From Ascarosepion bandense (lineage: Eukaryota; Mollusca; Cephalopoda; Sepiida; Sepiidae), in assembly GCA_037127315.1 (NCBI GenBank), contig JBBBDQ010001689.1:687501-751500 (forward strand): 64,000 bases of DNA, in the 5' to 3' direction. Position 1 is the stretch's first letter. Each line of letters begins with the position of its first letter. The notes under the pieces are model-generated. The model was not told where the DNA came from. It made no database searches and saw only the letters and a program-made list of their open reading frames with translations. Positions 52,329 to 63,640 of the stretch are shown here, piece by piece. A program made the translations under genes and the position numbers.

Positions 52329-55300
52329 CTTTCACGGCACCATTATTACGCCTAGAAGTACCCTTTGACAGCACTATCACTGCGCTCAAAAGTACACATT
52401 TACTGCGCCATCATTACGTCAGAAACTACACTTTGACGGCACTATCATTACGCCTAGAAGTACACTTTGACAGCACTATTATTGCGCTCAAAAGTACACA
52501 TTTACTGCGCCATCATTACGTCCGAAACTACACTTTGACGGCACTATCATTACGCCTAGAAGTACACTTTGACAGCACTATCATTGCGCTCAAAAGTACA
52601 CATTTACTGCGCCATCATTACGTCCGAAACTACACTTTGACGGCACTAACTTTACGTCTAGAAGTACACTTTGCCAGCACTATCATTGCGCTCAAAAGTA
52701 CACATTTACTGCGCCATCATTACGTCCGAAACTACACTTTGACGGCACTATCATTACGCCTAGAAGTACACTTTGACAGCACTATCATTGCGCTCAAAAG
52801 TACACATTTACTGCGCCATCATTACGTCCGAAACTACACTTTGACGGCACTATCATTACGCCTAGAAGTACACCCTTTGACAGCACTATCACTGCGCTCA
52901 AAAGTACACATTTACTGCGCCATCATTACGTCCGAAACTACACTTTGACGGCACTATCATTACGCCTAGAAGTACCCTTTGACAGCACTATCACTGCGCT
53001 CAAAAGTACACATTTACTGCGCCATCATTACGTCCGAAACTACACTTTGACGGCACTATCATTACGCCTAGAAGTACACTTTGACAGCACTATTATTGCG
53101 CTCAAAAGTACACATTTACTGCGCCATCATTACGTCCGAAACTACACTTTGACGGCACTATCATTACGCCTAGAAGTACACTTTGACAGCACTATCATTG
53201 CGCTCAAAAGTACACATTTACTGCGCCATCATTACGTCCGAAACTACACTTTGACGGCACTATCTTTACGCCTAGAAGTACACTTTGCCAGCACTATCAT
53301 TGCGCTCAAAAGTACACATTTACTGCGCCATCATTACGTCCGAAACTACACTTTGACGGCACTATCATTACGCCTAGAAGTACACTTTGACAGCACTATC
53401 ATTGCGCTCAAAAGTACACATTTACTGCGCCATCATTACGTCCGAAACTACACTTTGACGGCACTATCATTACGCCTAGAAGTACACTTTGACAGCACTA
53501 TCACTGCGCTCAAAAGTACACATTTACTGCGCCATCATTACGTCCGAAACTACACTTTGACGGCACTATCATTACGCCTAGAAGTACACTTTGACAGCAC
53601 TATCACTGCGCTCAAAAGTACACATTTACTGCGCCATCATTACGTCCGAAACTACACTTTGACGGCACTATCATTACGCCTAGAAGTACACTTTGACAGC
53701 ACTATTATTGCGCTCAAAAGTACACATTTACTGCGCCATCATTACGTCCGAAACTACACTTTGACGGCACTATCATTACGCCTAGAAGTACACTTTGACA
53801 GCACTATCACTGCGCTCAAAAGTACACATTTACTGCGCCATCATTACGTCCGAAACTACACTTTGACGGCACTATCATTACGCCTAGAAGTACACTTTGA
53901 CAGCACTATCATTGCGCTCAAAAGTACACATTTACTGCGCCATCATTACGTCCGAAACTACACTTTGACGGCACTATCATTACGCCTAGAAGTACACTTT
54001 GCCAGCACTATTATTGCGCTCAAAAGTACACATTTACTGCGCCATCATTACGTCCGAAACTACACTTTGATTGCACTATCATTACGCCTAGAATTACACT
54101 TTGACGGCATTATCATTGCGCCCAGAAGTATACTATAACGGCGTCAGATTTACGCCCAAAAGTACACATTGACTGTACCATTATTACGCCTAGAAATAAA
54201 AACTTTGACGGCACTATCATTACGTCTAGAAGTACATTTTGGCGCCACCATTATTACGCCCAAAAGTACAGTTTAACAGTACCATCATTAGCCCCAAAAT
54301 TACTCATTGACGGCGCTATCATTACGCCCAAAAGTACACTTTGACGGCACTATCTTTACGCCTAGAAGTACACTTTGCCAGCACTATCATTGCGCTAAAA
54401 AGTACACATTTACTGCGCCATCATTACGTCCGAAACTACACTTTGACGGCACTATCATTACGCCTAGAAGTACACTTTGACAGCACTATCATTGCGCTCA
54501 AAAGTACACATTTACTGCGCCATCATTACGTCCGAAACTACACTTTGACGGCACTATCATTACGCCTAGAAGTACACTTTGACAGCACTATCACTGCGCT
54601 CAAAAGTACACATTTACTGCGCCATCATTACGTCCGAAACTACACTTTGACGGCACTATCATTACGCCTAGAAGTACACTTTGACAGCACTATCACTGCG
54701 CTCAAAAGTACACATTTACTGCGCCATCATTACGTCCGAAACTACACTTTGACGGCACTATCATTACGCCTAGAAGTACACTTTGACAGCACTATTATTG
54801 CGCTCAAAAGTACACATTTACTGCGCCATCATTACGTCCGAAACTACACTTTGATTGCACTATCATTACGCCTAGAATTACACTTTGACGGCATTATCAT
54901 TGCGCCCAGAAGTATACTATAACGGCGTCAGATTTACGCCCAAAAGTACACATTGACTGTACCATTATTACGCCTAGAAATAAAAACTTTGACGGCACTA
55001 TCATTACGTCTAGAAGTACATTTTGGCGCCACCATTATTACGCCCAAAAGTACAGTTTAACAGTACCATCATTAGCCCCAAAAGTACTCATTGACGGCGC
55101 TATCATTACGCCCAAAAGTACACTTTGACGGCACCATCATAACGCCAAGGAGTACACTTTGACTTCCTCATTATTACACCTAGAAATAAACTTTGACGGC
55201 ACTATCATTACGCCTAGAAGTACACTTTGGCGGCACCATAATTACGCTTAACAGTACACGATGACAACGCCATATTTATACCTAACAGTACTCTATGACC

Positions 55301-56082
55301 ATGCAATCATTAAGCTTAGCAGTACATTATGACGGCGCTAACATTAGGCTTAACAGTACATTATGACGGCGCTATTATTAGGCCCAAAAGTACACTATGG
55401 CCGCGGCACAATTGAGCCTAGGAATACAGTGTGATGGCGCCAACATTAAGCCTGACAGCATATGTTGATTGCACCTTCATTACGCCTAAGAGTATACTAT
55501 AATGGTGCTATCGTTAGGCCTAGCAGTATGTTAAAACGGCGGCTTGCGGTATATCAATGCTTACGGCATGTCACGTTGAATACACCGGTTCTCGTTCGAT
55601 CACCGAAGTTGAGCAACGTACTTAGAAGGGTGGCCGCTTGGGAAGTCCAGGCGTTGTAAGCGTTCAGTGACGGAAGTGCATTGTGGTGCAGTGGATATCG
55701 GCTTGGAAAGAGAAATCGGTGAGCCGAGTTCGAATTCCAGTTGAGTACTCTGCATTCACTTAAGCACTGGTACCCTTTGGAAAGGTATTAATCCGTCACT
55801 TCCCTCCAGTTATGGGTTAAATAACGGGATGTGGCCTGGAGGCAACCCATCCAGTGTTGGTGTCACAATAAAAACACCCTTGGTAGCCCTGGCGAAGCAT
55901 CAAGTATTCAGCTATTTGACAAAATTATGAATTTCGCTATAAACTGCGCTGGGGTTCCAAATGCATAGCTAAGACGGCGGCAACATTAGGCCTAACAGTA
56001 CATATCATGTGTCATAACGACGCCATCATTTCGCTTAAGATTACACTATGACGACGCCTAACAGTACATCATGACGATACTG
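52329..56082. repeat. Satellite: 34-bp monomers in a 102-bp higher-order unit
   Basis: Three 34-bp subunits repeat in order: CACTTTGACGGCACTATCAT-TACGCC..., CACTTTGACAGCACTATCAT-TGCGCTC..., CACATTTACTGCGCCATCAT-TACGTCC.... About 17 homogeneous 102-bp units to 54066, a diverged interlude to 54340, five more units to 54850, the interlude again, then increasingly decayed monomers to 56082. The interludes are offset by 784 bp. 102 is divisible by 3, so one frame stays open for hundreds of codons; this is not evidence of a protein. A composite SINE is inserted at 55559-55975. Confidence 0.95.
55559..55975 (+). mobile_element. Composite 5S-tRNA SINE inside the satellite
   Basis: 5S head 55559-55663 (GCTTACGGCATGTCACGTTG, ATCACCGAAGTTGAGCAACG, internal deletion, GGTGGCCGCTTGGGAAGTCC), spacer GTTCAGTGACGGAAGTGCA, tRNA-like head (TTGTGGTGCAGTGGATATCG; GCCGAGTTCGAATTCCAG), body, then the same second-type tail as 39200-39670 (GGCCTGGAGGCAACCCATCC ... 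TTCCAAATGCATAG). No clear target duplication read by eye. Confidence 0.88.
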
Positions 56083-56181
56083 TCATTATTCTCTTTCCTC
56101 AATAGTATTTTTTCACATTCTCTAACACTCAGTAACCCCTTGTATCCTAGTTGCCTTATTGGTGTGAAATGATTAAAAAAA
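56083..56181 (+). mobile_element. LINE-J 3' tail
   Basis: TTCTCTAACACTCAGTAACC, TGCCTTATTGGTGTGAAATG, ATTAAAAAAAG. Directly follows the satellite. Confidence 0.6.
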
Positions 56182-56715
56182 GATATTTTCCACCAACAAA
56201 TTTGGATACTGCGTGCAGTCGGAATTCGGAAGAATGTTTCTAATTTAAAAGAAGATAACGTCTTTATTAATGCGGATATATGCCACTGTGAATTCCACAA
56301 AGTAGATGCAAGATTTTCTATTAGAGAAGTATTCCCTTTTCCTGATTTCTTTACACCCCTCACCAAAAGTTATTTGAGAAAAGTTCTTTTTATTATCTAT
56401 TTGTATAACGATTACGAGGTTAAGGCATTCATTAACTATTCTTCAAACCTATTTATGTTTAATGGGAAGAGACGAAAATAGGAACCAGGCTGGAAATAAA
56501 AACAAAGTTAAATAAATTCATTGATTACGCCTCCTCCGCACAGCTTCTACCCAAATCTTTTTGGGCACTTGTCTAGCACTTTTTGATGGGTCTATGCAGA
56601 CTGGGACTACACGTTCTAAATCAGTGTTGTCTCCATGAAAACCGCTGGAATTCATCCATAATATTCTGAAGGGAAAGAGAAAGAAATAACAAAATCAGAG
56701 GAATTAAGGAATGCA
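56182..56715. other. Unassigned
   Basis: No feature recognised; the minus-strand frame 56058-56366 has no similarity I know. Confidence 0.4.
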
Positions 56716-56728
56716 AGCACACACACAC

Positions 56729-56774
<46 letters not shown>

Positions 56775-56799
56775 GTGTGTGTATGTTGTGTTTGTAAAA

Positions 56800-56835
<36 letters not shown>

Positions 56836-56860
56836 CATGTGTGTATGTGTGTTTGTAAAA

Positions 56861-56892
<32 letters not shown>

Positions 56893-56975
56893 CATGTGTG
56901 TGTATGTGTGTTTGTAAAATGTGTGTGTGTATATATATATATATATATACATGTGTGTGTATGTGTGTTTGTAAA

Positions 56976-57011
<36 letters not shown>

Positions 57012-57149
57012 GTGTGTGTATGTGTGTTTGTAAAATGTGTGTGTGTATATATATATATATATATACATGTGTGTGTATGTGTGTTTGTAAAATGTGTGTG
57101 TGTATATATATATATATATATACATGTGTGTGTATGTGTGTTTGTAAAA

Positions 57150-57192
<43 letters not shown>

Positions 57193-57216
57193 GTGTGTGT
57201 ATGTGTGTTTGTAAAA

Positions 57217-57248
<32 letters not shown>

Positions 57249-57275
57249 CATGTGTGTGTATGTGTGTTTGTAAAA

Positions 57276-57310
<35 letters not shown>

Positions 57311-57312
57311 GC
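56716..57312. repeat. TG/TA higher-order minisatellite
   Basis: About eight units of ~65-80 bp: (TA)n, CATGTGTGTGTATGTGTG, TTTGTAAAATGTGTGTG. Differences are mostly in TA length. Open frames are artefacts. Confidence 0.9.
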
Positions 57313-57370
57313 CATTTGTTATATATATTGTATTATTAGTATATTATATATGCGTGGTACTTTTTTGAAT

Positions 57371-57674
57371 GTCCGTTGTGGTGCATTGGATATCGGCTCG
57401 GAACGAGAAATCGGGGAGCCGAGTTCGAATTCCAGCCGAATTCACTGCATTCACTTGCGCGTAAATACCCTTGGGAAAGGCATTAATCCGTCTATTCCTT
57501 CCAGTTATGGGTTAAATAACAGGACAGATTGGGTTCTATATTTATGGCTGACAAGCAGTTTACGGCAGAAAGCAATGGCAACTTACTGCGGGATAATCTT
57601 CTGCCCAGTCAGTCATGTCTCTTTCGAGACATGATCGCCCAAGCGTGTACCACGTATGGCACTTAACTGACTGA
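57371..57674 (+). mobile_element. SINE-B with hairpin tail, near full length
   Basis: CCGTTGTGGTGCATTGGATA, GCCGAGTTCGAATTCCAGCC, body, CATGTCTC-TTTC-GAGACATG hairpin, GGCACTTAACTGACTGAC. No 5S head. Confidence 0.85.
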
Positions 57675-57910
57675 CTTATTTGAAAGCGCTCAATATCAGT
57701 GATGGAGCTGACATATTCATATAGATAGGTGTGAGTTTGTGACCCTGGGTTACCATGCTCTTGCGATCCTCAGACAAACTGATTAATTTTTTTTAAAATT
57801 GGCTATATGTAGGACTGCGTATATTGGTGTATGTTTGTGTAAGTGGGAGGAAAATTGGGAGGAAAATTTGTCGTCGTGACAAACGCAGACATAGATACAC
57901 ACCTGTACAC
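57675..57910. other. Unassigned
   Basis: Nothing recognised. Confidence 0.4.
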
Positions 57911-58092
57911 TCATTGACGTACGCAGAGACACACACACACGCGCGTCCGCACACTGGGGTTTACGCAAACATAAGTACATGCGAACCGTATGGGGGTTTG
58001 GCATATATATGTATATGTGTGTCTTTGCGTACATACAGAAGCATTTGATTGGTGGGCGGACGCGTGTGTGCGTGTGTCTTTGCGTACGTCAA
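57911..58092. repeat. Inverted repeat with ~38-bp arms
   Basis: CATTGACGTACGCAGAGACA ... GCGCGTCCGC (57913-57950) is matched in complement by GCGGACGCGTGTGTGCGTGT-GTCTTTGCGTACGTCAAT (58055-58092). The arms are CA/TG-rich with unique ends. Confidence 0.8.
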
Positions 58093-58145
58093 TAGGTGTA
58101 GGTTTGCTTATATTTTAAAGTAATAATTAAAAATAATTATATCTC

Positions 58146-58267
58146 ATCTCATCAGTGTGGTTAGACCCACTTGCTTCTGGCTGGGATCGAAACCCGACTA
58201 ATTTAGTGTCAGTCGGATTCGCTACCCGCTAAGTGCTTAAGTGCCAATGCTGCTGACTAGACGGAGA

Positions 58268-58270
<3 letters not shown>
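58146..58270 (-). mobile_element. Element A copy 6, decayed
   Basis: Minus strand: GTAGCGAATCCGACTGACAC, GGGTTTCGATCCCAG (B box), GTCTAACCACACTGATGAG, then the ribozyme is lost. Adjoins a long (TA)n at 58271-58345. Confidence 0.55.

Positions 58271-58345
<75 letters not shown>
58271..58345. repeat. (TA)n microsatellite
   Basis: Uninterrupted TA run. Confidence 0.95.
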
Positions 58346-58348
<3 letters not shown>

Positions 58349-58371
58349 AGAAAACTTTCAAAATTCAAAGG

Positions 58372-58431
58372 TGTCGGATGTACATTTCGACATAGGATCT
58401 CTAATTGAGATTCTACGACACGTCAGCGACA
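58372..58431 (-). ncRNA. Hammerhead-like motif in Penelope arm
   Basis: Minus strand: TGTCG (stem I), CTGACGT, long stem II (GTGTCGTAGAATCTC / GAGATCCTATGTC, loop AATTA, few mismatches), GAAA, stem III ATGT/ACAT, C17, CGACA (pairs with TGTCG). Architecture fits, but A9 is T, normally deleterious. The same motif at 59682-59742 (+) has also lost G12. Confidence 0.55.
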
Positions 58432-58772
58432 TTATTTTTTCCAAATTGCGAAGGCCCTAGGATAGAGTGTAGAGGGGTTTTAGGTTAACAACGGTCACAA
58501 AGTAGAAAAGGACAGAGCTGGTAGTAGCGGGGTTACAGGGTGTTGAAACGGTATATTTAGGAAGGGGAGGAATAGGAGTTCATATTTTATAAAGATAGAC
58601 AATTAAATGAGTTAAAATACTTTTTAAAGTTAAGATTTTGGGCTGTTTGGAGAGGTGTATTTAGGCGAGAAGGAATGGGTTTCAATATAAGATTTAAAAA
58701 ATTTTTATTTAATTTTATTTTATTAAACCTTTTAAGTAGAAGCGATCTAAATAGGTCCAGACCTATAACGGT

Positions 58773-59078
58773 ATGTCCGCCGGTCCTTTCAATCAAAGAC
58801 TGTATACCCACAGGTACTCCTTTTCGAACCCCGGTCAGAGGTACCAGACAGCCCTTTCGCGGGTATTCTGGAAAATGAAAGAGGAAGGGCTGGATCCTGA
58901 AATTAGCTGGAAACTGATAGGTTCAGCCTGTAATCCGAGGAATTTTCGTGATAGATGCTGTCTATGTTTAACGGAAAAAAATTCAATATTAAAATACCCC
59001 CACCAACACCGGCTACTGAATCTTAGGAGGGAATTCATCAGTAAGTGCCGCCACAAGGCAAATTTTTCTAATACTTAA
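58773..59078 (+). pseudogene. Penelope-like GIY-YIG endonuclease C-terminus
   Basis: TALSRVFWKMKEEGLDPEIS, WKLIGSACNPRNFRDRCCLC, LTEKNSIL, LLNLRREFISKCRHKANF stop. It fits the pattern LSxHxWxLKxxGxxxxIxWxI...CxLCLxEKxxIL...LNKRSELxxxCRHxxK of Penelope endonucleases, with CCLC and CRH as likely zinc ligands. The catalytic GIY and YIG motifs upstream are missing. Possibly part of a second frame near 58675-58878. Confidence 0.75.
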
Positions 59079-59762
59079 ATTTAGAATTTAAATCCCCGTT
59101 GACTAGATATTAGAATATAAATTAAAACGATTCAATTTAAGTTTTAATCTTAATTTTACCCTAACGTTAACCTTAAAAAGTATTTTAACACCCCTACCTT
59201 CCTATCCCAAGCTCCTTTAATTGCCTATCTTTAGAAAATATGGATTCTTTTACTAAACACCTTTTTCCTTGATTAACACATATATGTATATATATATATA
59301 TTTTTTTTCTCTAATATTTTTTTCTCTAAAATGTTTTCTCTAATATTTTTTAAACTGATAACTTCCTGTAATTGGCATTTATCTCGCTTCTACCTAAAAG
59401 GTTTAATCAAATAAACTTAAATAAAATTTTTAAAATCTTAATTTGAAACCCATTCCCACTCGCATAAAACAGCCCAAAATCTTAACTTTTAAAAGTAATT
59501 TAACTCATTTAGTTGTCTATCTTTATAAAAAATGAACTCCTATTCCTCCCCTTCCTAAATATACCGTTTCAACACCCTGTAACCCCGCGGGTACCAGCTC
59601 TATCCATTTCCACTTTGTGACCGTTTTAACCAAAAACCCCTCTACACTCTAACTCAGGGCCTTCGCCATTTTGAAAAACAATATCGCTGACGTGATGTAG
59701 AGTCTGTATTCGAGATTCTATGTCAAAATGTACATCCGACACCTTTGAAGTGTAAAGATTTT

Positions 59763-59789
59763 CTCTAATATATATATATATATATATAT
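59763..59789. repeat. (TA)n microsatellite
   Basis: Short TA run between two repeats. Confidence 0.85.
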
Positions 59790-60180
59790 GAAATGATTTG
59801 TTTGAACATTATTTTTGATCGATACTCGTATTTAACTAGATATTCTGTTTATAATCAAACAGCATTATATATTTATTTCTAGGGTTCAAAATTGTGTTAT
59901 AGGCTTAATTTGACTTTCTTTGAAACTGATCATCATTCCTGGTCGAGAGGTCTAAGACGCGCCAGATGATATATGTTCCCCTATGTGTATCGCGGTCGCA
60001 GGTTCGAATCATGCCGAATGACACAGATTTTAAATAACCAGACCGGTAGAAAGAAATATATAATACTCTTTGATTATAAACAGAATATCTACTTAAATAC
60101 GAGTATCGATCAAAAATAATGTTCAAGCAAATCTTTTTAAATTGTCAGTTGTTTATAACCAGTTTTGTTAATCTTCGTTA
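59790..60180. repeat. Foldback element carrying a tRNA-like insert
   Basis: Arms ATGATTTGTTTGAACATTAT / ATCGATACTCGTATTTAA and their complement at about 60065-60140; same family as 45190-45586. The loop differs: it holds the tRNA-like sequence at 59932-60030. Confidence 0.8.
59932..60030 (+). pseudogene. tRNA-Leu/Ser-like sequence
   Basis: CCTGGTCGAGAGGTCTAAGA-CGC (D arm and A box like leucine tRNAs), a long variable-arm-like stretch, GCAGGTTCGAATCATGCC (T arm and B box) and GAATGACACA. The acceptor pairs only partly (5 of 7) and I cannot assign a clean anticodon arm, so I call it a pseudogene or SINE head. Confidence 0.5.
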
Positions 60181-60187
60181 ATTTCCG

Positions 60188-60235
<48 letters not shown>

Positions 60236-60504
60236 CATCTCCTTCTAATCAGCAGCATTGGCACTTAAACCCTGAGGAAGATTCTGAGGCGGCATCATAT
60301 ATTCCTCTTTCCTCACAGTTATTGGAAACTTTGTGTGCATGACAGTTGAAACGTCCTTAGGGTGTCTCCATAGCCTCTGCCATTCCCTCTGTTTGACCTT
60401 TTGGTCCTCAGTTATTTTTTTTTCATCAGAGAAAAACCAAAGTATTCTAGCCTATTGATATGTCAACTTGCTTTTCAAGCAGTCTTTTGCATGTATGTGT
60501 ATTT

Positions 60505-60556
<52 letters not shown>

Positions 60557-60904
60557 CTGACGGTTATCTTTTAACTCTTCAAGCATAGATTGGCCTTTCT
60601 GCATCAGATATACCTCGTATCGAAGGCCCTCGTGCGCATTTTTTACCGACAGAATAGCTTGAAAGCTTCAACATCGTAATTATGGCTTTCTCCATCTACC
60701 TTAGTGCAGACGTGTATATTCGTTTTTATCGTCTTTTTTCGAACACGGACGAATAAACTCGTCCAAAATCCAGCTACATACGTTTTATACACTGATCTTG
60801 ATTTTTGTCTGCATTTCTGAGTTTGAACCGAGTACAATTGTCAACCCATATGTCTGATAGAGGTGTAAACTGCCGCTCGGGTAGTTCAAGGTGTCTGTTT
60901 CTTA
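60181..60904. other. Unassigned, with (TA)n and (TG)n
   Basis: TA run 60189-60233, TG run 60508-60554; no recognised gene. Confidence 0.55.
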
Positions 60905-61262
60905 GTTACTATATTAAAAACTTTCCTAGGATGAATAAACTCTTCTTCTTGCTATATATCTGCGTGACTTCTAGGGGGCAGGGAAGAAGAGTTGAGAGCA
61001 GTTACGAGCAGTCAAGTACAGCCGTTAACGAGTGCAGTTAACGACAGCTACTAGTCAGGCAGCGTAATAATACCTTCGAACTTAGTTATTTCTATATTAT
61101 TTTTATTAACACTTCTTTTTAATATCTTGCTTCTTGTTATACTAATACACTGATTTGAACCTACCTTCTTTTTCCGTGTCTTACTTCCGGCACAAACCAG
61201 TTCCTAAAACTTGCGGTAAAATTTCGTCACAACTCCACAACGAATTAGCGACGAAGATCCAC
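60905..61262 (+). mobile_element. Third gypsy-like LTR of the 50-kb family, decayed 5' end
   Basis: CTAGGATGAATAAACTCTTC, CAGTTAACGACAGCTACTAG, GTCTTACTTCCGGCACAAAC, CACAACTCCACAAC, AATTAGCGACGAAGATCCAC. Solo, no internal genes. Confidence 0.7.
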
Positions 61263-61660
61263 AAGAAAAACAAATAAAATATTCGTCTGAAAATTAAGCG
61301 TTTTCCCCCCAAATTAATTACCTACTTTCTGATTATATTATCAACAAGTTTTTGCACATTTCTTACAAATTTGGTGGTTCTAATATGTAAAAGAACCCTT
61401 AACAGGGATTTTAGGTTTAGGTATTACTGTTGATTACCAGTATCGAATTCCCAAAAACGCACAATCTCTCAAATACTATGCTCTGCCTTAAAAGCAATGA
61501 TTAGAGCGTGACTTTTCATTTTGCTGACTTAACTTCATTGTCATCATTTATTGGAAAAGAAATGATAATCAGAACAATTTATAAAAAGAGGCAATTAAAA
61601 GACATGTCCTCATATGACTGAACCACAGACGATGCACCAACGGACACGTTGTACCTAAGA
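61263..61660. other. Left flank of T-rich satellite
   Basis: 61500-61590 (GAGCGTGACTTTTCATTTTG, TCATCATTTATTGGAAAAG) is homologous to 63912-63990; otherwise unassigned. Confidence 0.5.
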
Positions 61661-63640
61661 GTTTAATATTTGAGTTTCTTTTATTTACTTTTTTTTGTCT
61701 ATTTTTGATCAAATCTTTTTCTCTTTTGATTACTTTTTTGTCTGTTTCGATAATTACTTGGTCTTTATTGGCCATTTCTTTCTTTCTTTTGATCAATTTG
61801 TCTTTTTTAACAATTCTTTATCTAATTTGATCACTACTTTGTCTGTTTTGATCACTTCTTTGTCTATTTTGATAAATTCTTTTTTTAATCCATTTTTGTT
61901 TAATTTGATCACTTCTTTCTTTGTTTTGATAATTTCTTTACCTATTTTTACCATTTCTTTCTTTGTTTTGATCAATTTGTCTTTTTTAACACTTCTTTGT
62001 CTAATCTCATCTCTACTTTGTCTGTTTTGATCACTTCTTTGTCTATTTTGATAAATTCTTTTTTTTTTGTTTTAATCCATTTTTGTCTAATTTGATCACT
62101 TCTTTTCTACTTTGATAATTTCTTTGTCTAGTTTTACTATTCCTTTGTCAAATTTACACACTTCTTTTCAATTTTAATCACTTCTTTGTCTGTTACAAGC
62201 ACTTTTCTATTTCGCTAATTTCTTCGTCTGTGTTCACCACTGCATTGTTTCTTTTGATCACCTCCTTGTTAATATTGAACACTTTTGTCTATTTTAAAAA
62301 CTTCTTTGTTATGATCACTTTTTTCTCTATTTTGATAAATTTTTGTTTCAATAATTTCTTTGTTTAATTTTATCAATTTTTTGTTCCTTTTGTTCACTTC
62401 TTTGTCATTTTCGAAGACTTCCTTGTATATTTTGAACACTCCTTTATATCATTTGAACACTTCTTTATTTATTTTGATCAATTCTTTTTTCTATCATTAT
62501 TCTTTATATTGTTTATTTTGACCAATTCTTTTCTTTGTTTATTTTGATCAATTCTTTTCTTTGTTTATTTTGATCAATTCTTTTCTTTGTTTATTTTGAT
62601 CAATTCTTTTTTCTATCATTATTCTTTTTATTGTTTATTTTGATCAATTCTTTTCTTTGTTTATTTTGATCAATTCTTTTCTTTGTTTATTTTGATCAAT
62701 TCTTTTTTCTATCATTATTCTTTTTATTGTTTATTTTGATCAATTCTTTTCTTTGTTTATTTTGATCAATTCTTTTCTTTGTTTATTTTGATCAATTCTT
62801 TTTTCTATCATTATTCTTTTTATTGTTTATTTTGATCAATTCTTTTCTTTGTTTATTTTGATCAATTCTTTTCTTTGTTTATTTTGATCAATTCTTTTCT
62901 TTGTTTATTTTGATCAATTCTTTTTTCTATCATTATTCTTTTTATTGTTTATTTTGATCAATTCTTTTCTTTGTTTATTTTGATCAATTCTTTTTTCTAT
63001 CATTATTCTTTTTATTGTTTATTTTGATCAATTCTTTTCTTTGTTTATTTTGATCAATTCTTTTCTGTGTTTATTTTGATCGATTCTTTTTTTCTAAAAT
63101 AAACAAAGAAATTATAATAATAGTAAAAAGAACTGATAAAAAAAGAATTAATCAAAATAAACAAAGAAAAAATAATAGCAGAAAAAAGAATTGATCAAAT
63201 GAACAAAAAGAATTATCATTTCTTTGTTTATTTTGATCAATTCTGTTTTCTATTATTATCATTTCTTTGTATTTGTTTATCATGTCGTTGTCTATATCAG
63301 AAATCGTCTATTTTAAATATGTCTTCGTCTTTTTGGTCACTTTTTTCTGTTTCGATAAGTTCTGTCTATTTTTGACTACTTCTTTGTTTCTTTACAACTC
63401 TTTTGTCAATTTTGAACATTTCTTTGACTATTTTAATCACTTCTTTGTCTGTTTTGATAGACTTCTTGTCTATTTTAACCACTACTTTGTCAATTTTGAA
63501 CACTTCTTTTCGTCAATCTCAGGTTTGTCTATTGTCATAATTTATTTGTCTATTTTTATCAATATTTTCCATTTTGATTACTTTTTTTGTCGTTATTTTT
63601 CTTTCTTCATTTTGAGACATGAACTGGACTCTTCAATTCA
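61661..63640. repeat. T-rich satellite, 26-bp core with higher-order pattern and internal inversion
   Basis: The 62440-63090 core repeats TTGTTTATTTTGATCAATTC-TTTTCT (26 bp) two to four times, then CTATCATTATTCTTTTTA, and again. Flanks 61661-62440 and 63217-63560 are diverged TTTGTCTATTTTGATCACTTC-type units. 63097-63215 has the units on the other strand. Frames are artefacts. Confidence 0.9.

Larger units (their letters stand above)
58346..59762 (+). mobile_element. Penelope-like element with long inverted terminal arms
   Basis: 58346-58748 and 59385-59762 are complementary along their length (GGTGTCGGATGTACATTTCG / CATGTACATCCGACACC; GTTGAAACGGTATATTTAGG / complement). Between them, 58773-59078 encodes a Penelope-type endonuclease end. 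Penelope-like elements are known for terminal repeats in direct or inverted order and for hammerheads in them. The RT is absent. Confidence 0.75.

Noticed and set aside
52433..54922. Long open frames (171, 397 and 193 codons) of near-identical 34-residue repeats
   Set aside because: They are read-through of a 102-bp satellite whose length is divisible by 3; no signal peptide, codon bias or flanking gene structure supports a protein.
52329..55130. Regular spacing suggesting a CRISPR array
   Set aside because: The 'spacers' are themselves repeated, there are no cas genes, and the context is a metazoan transposon-rich region.
56652..57368. About 200-codon frames of IYIY and TH repeats on both strands
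   Set aside because: TG/TA microsatellite artefact.
59932..60030. Functional tRNA-Leu gene
   Set aside because: Acceptor pairing is incomplete and no clean anticodon arm can be drawn.
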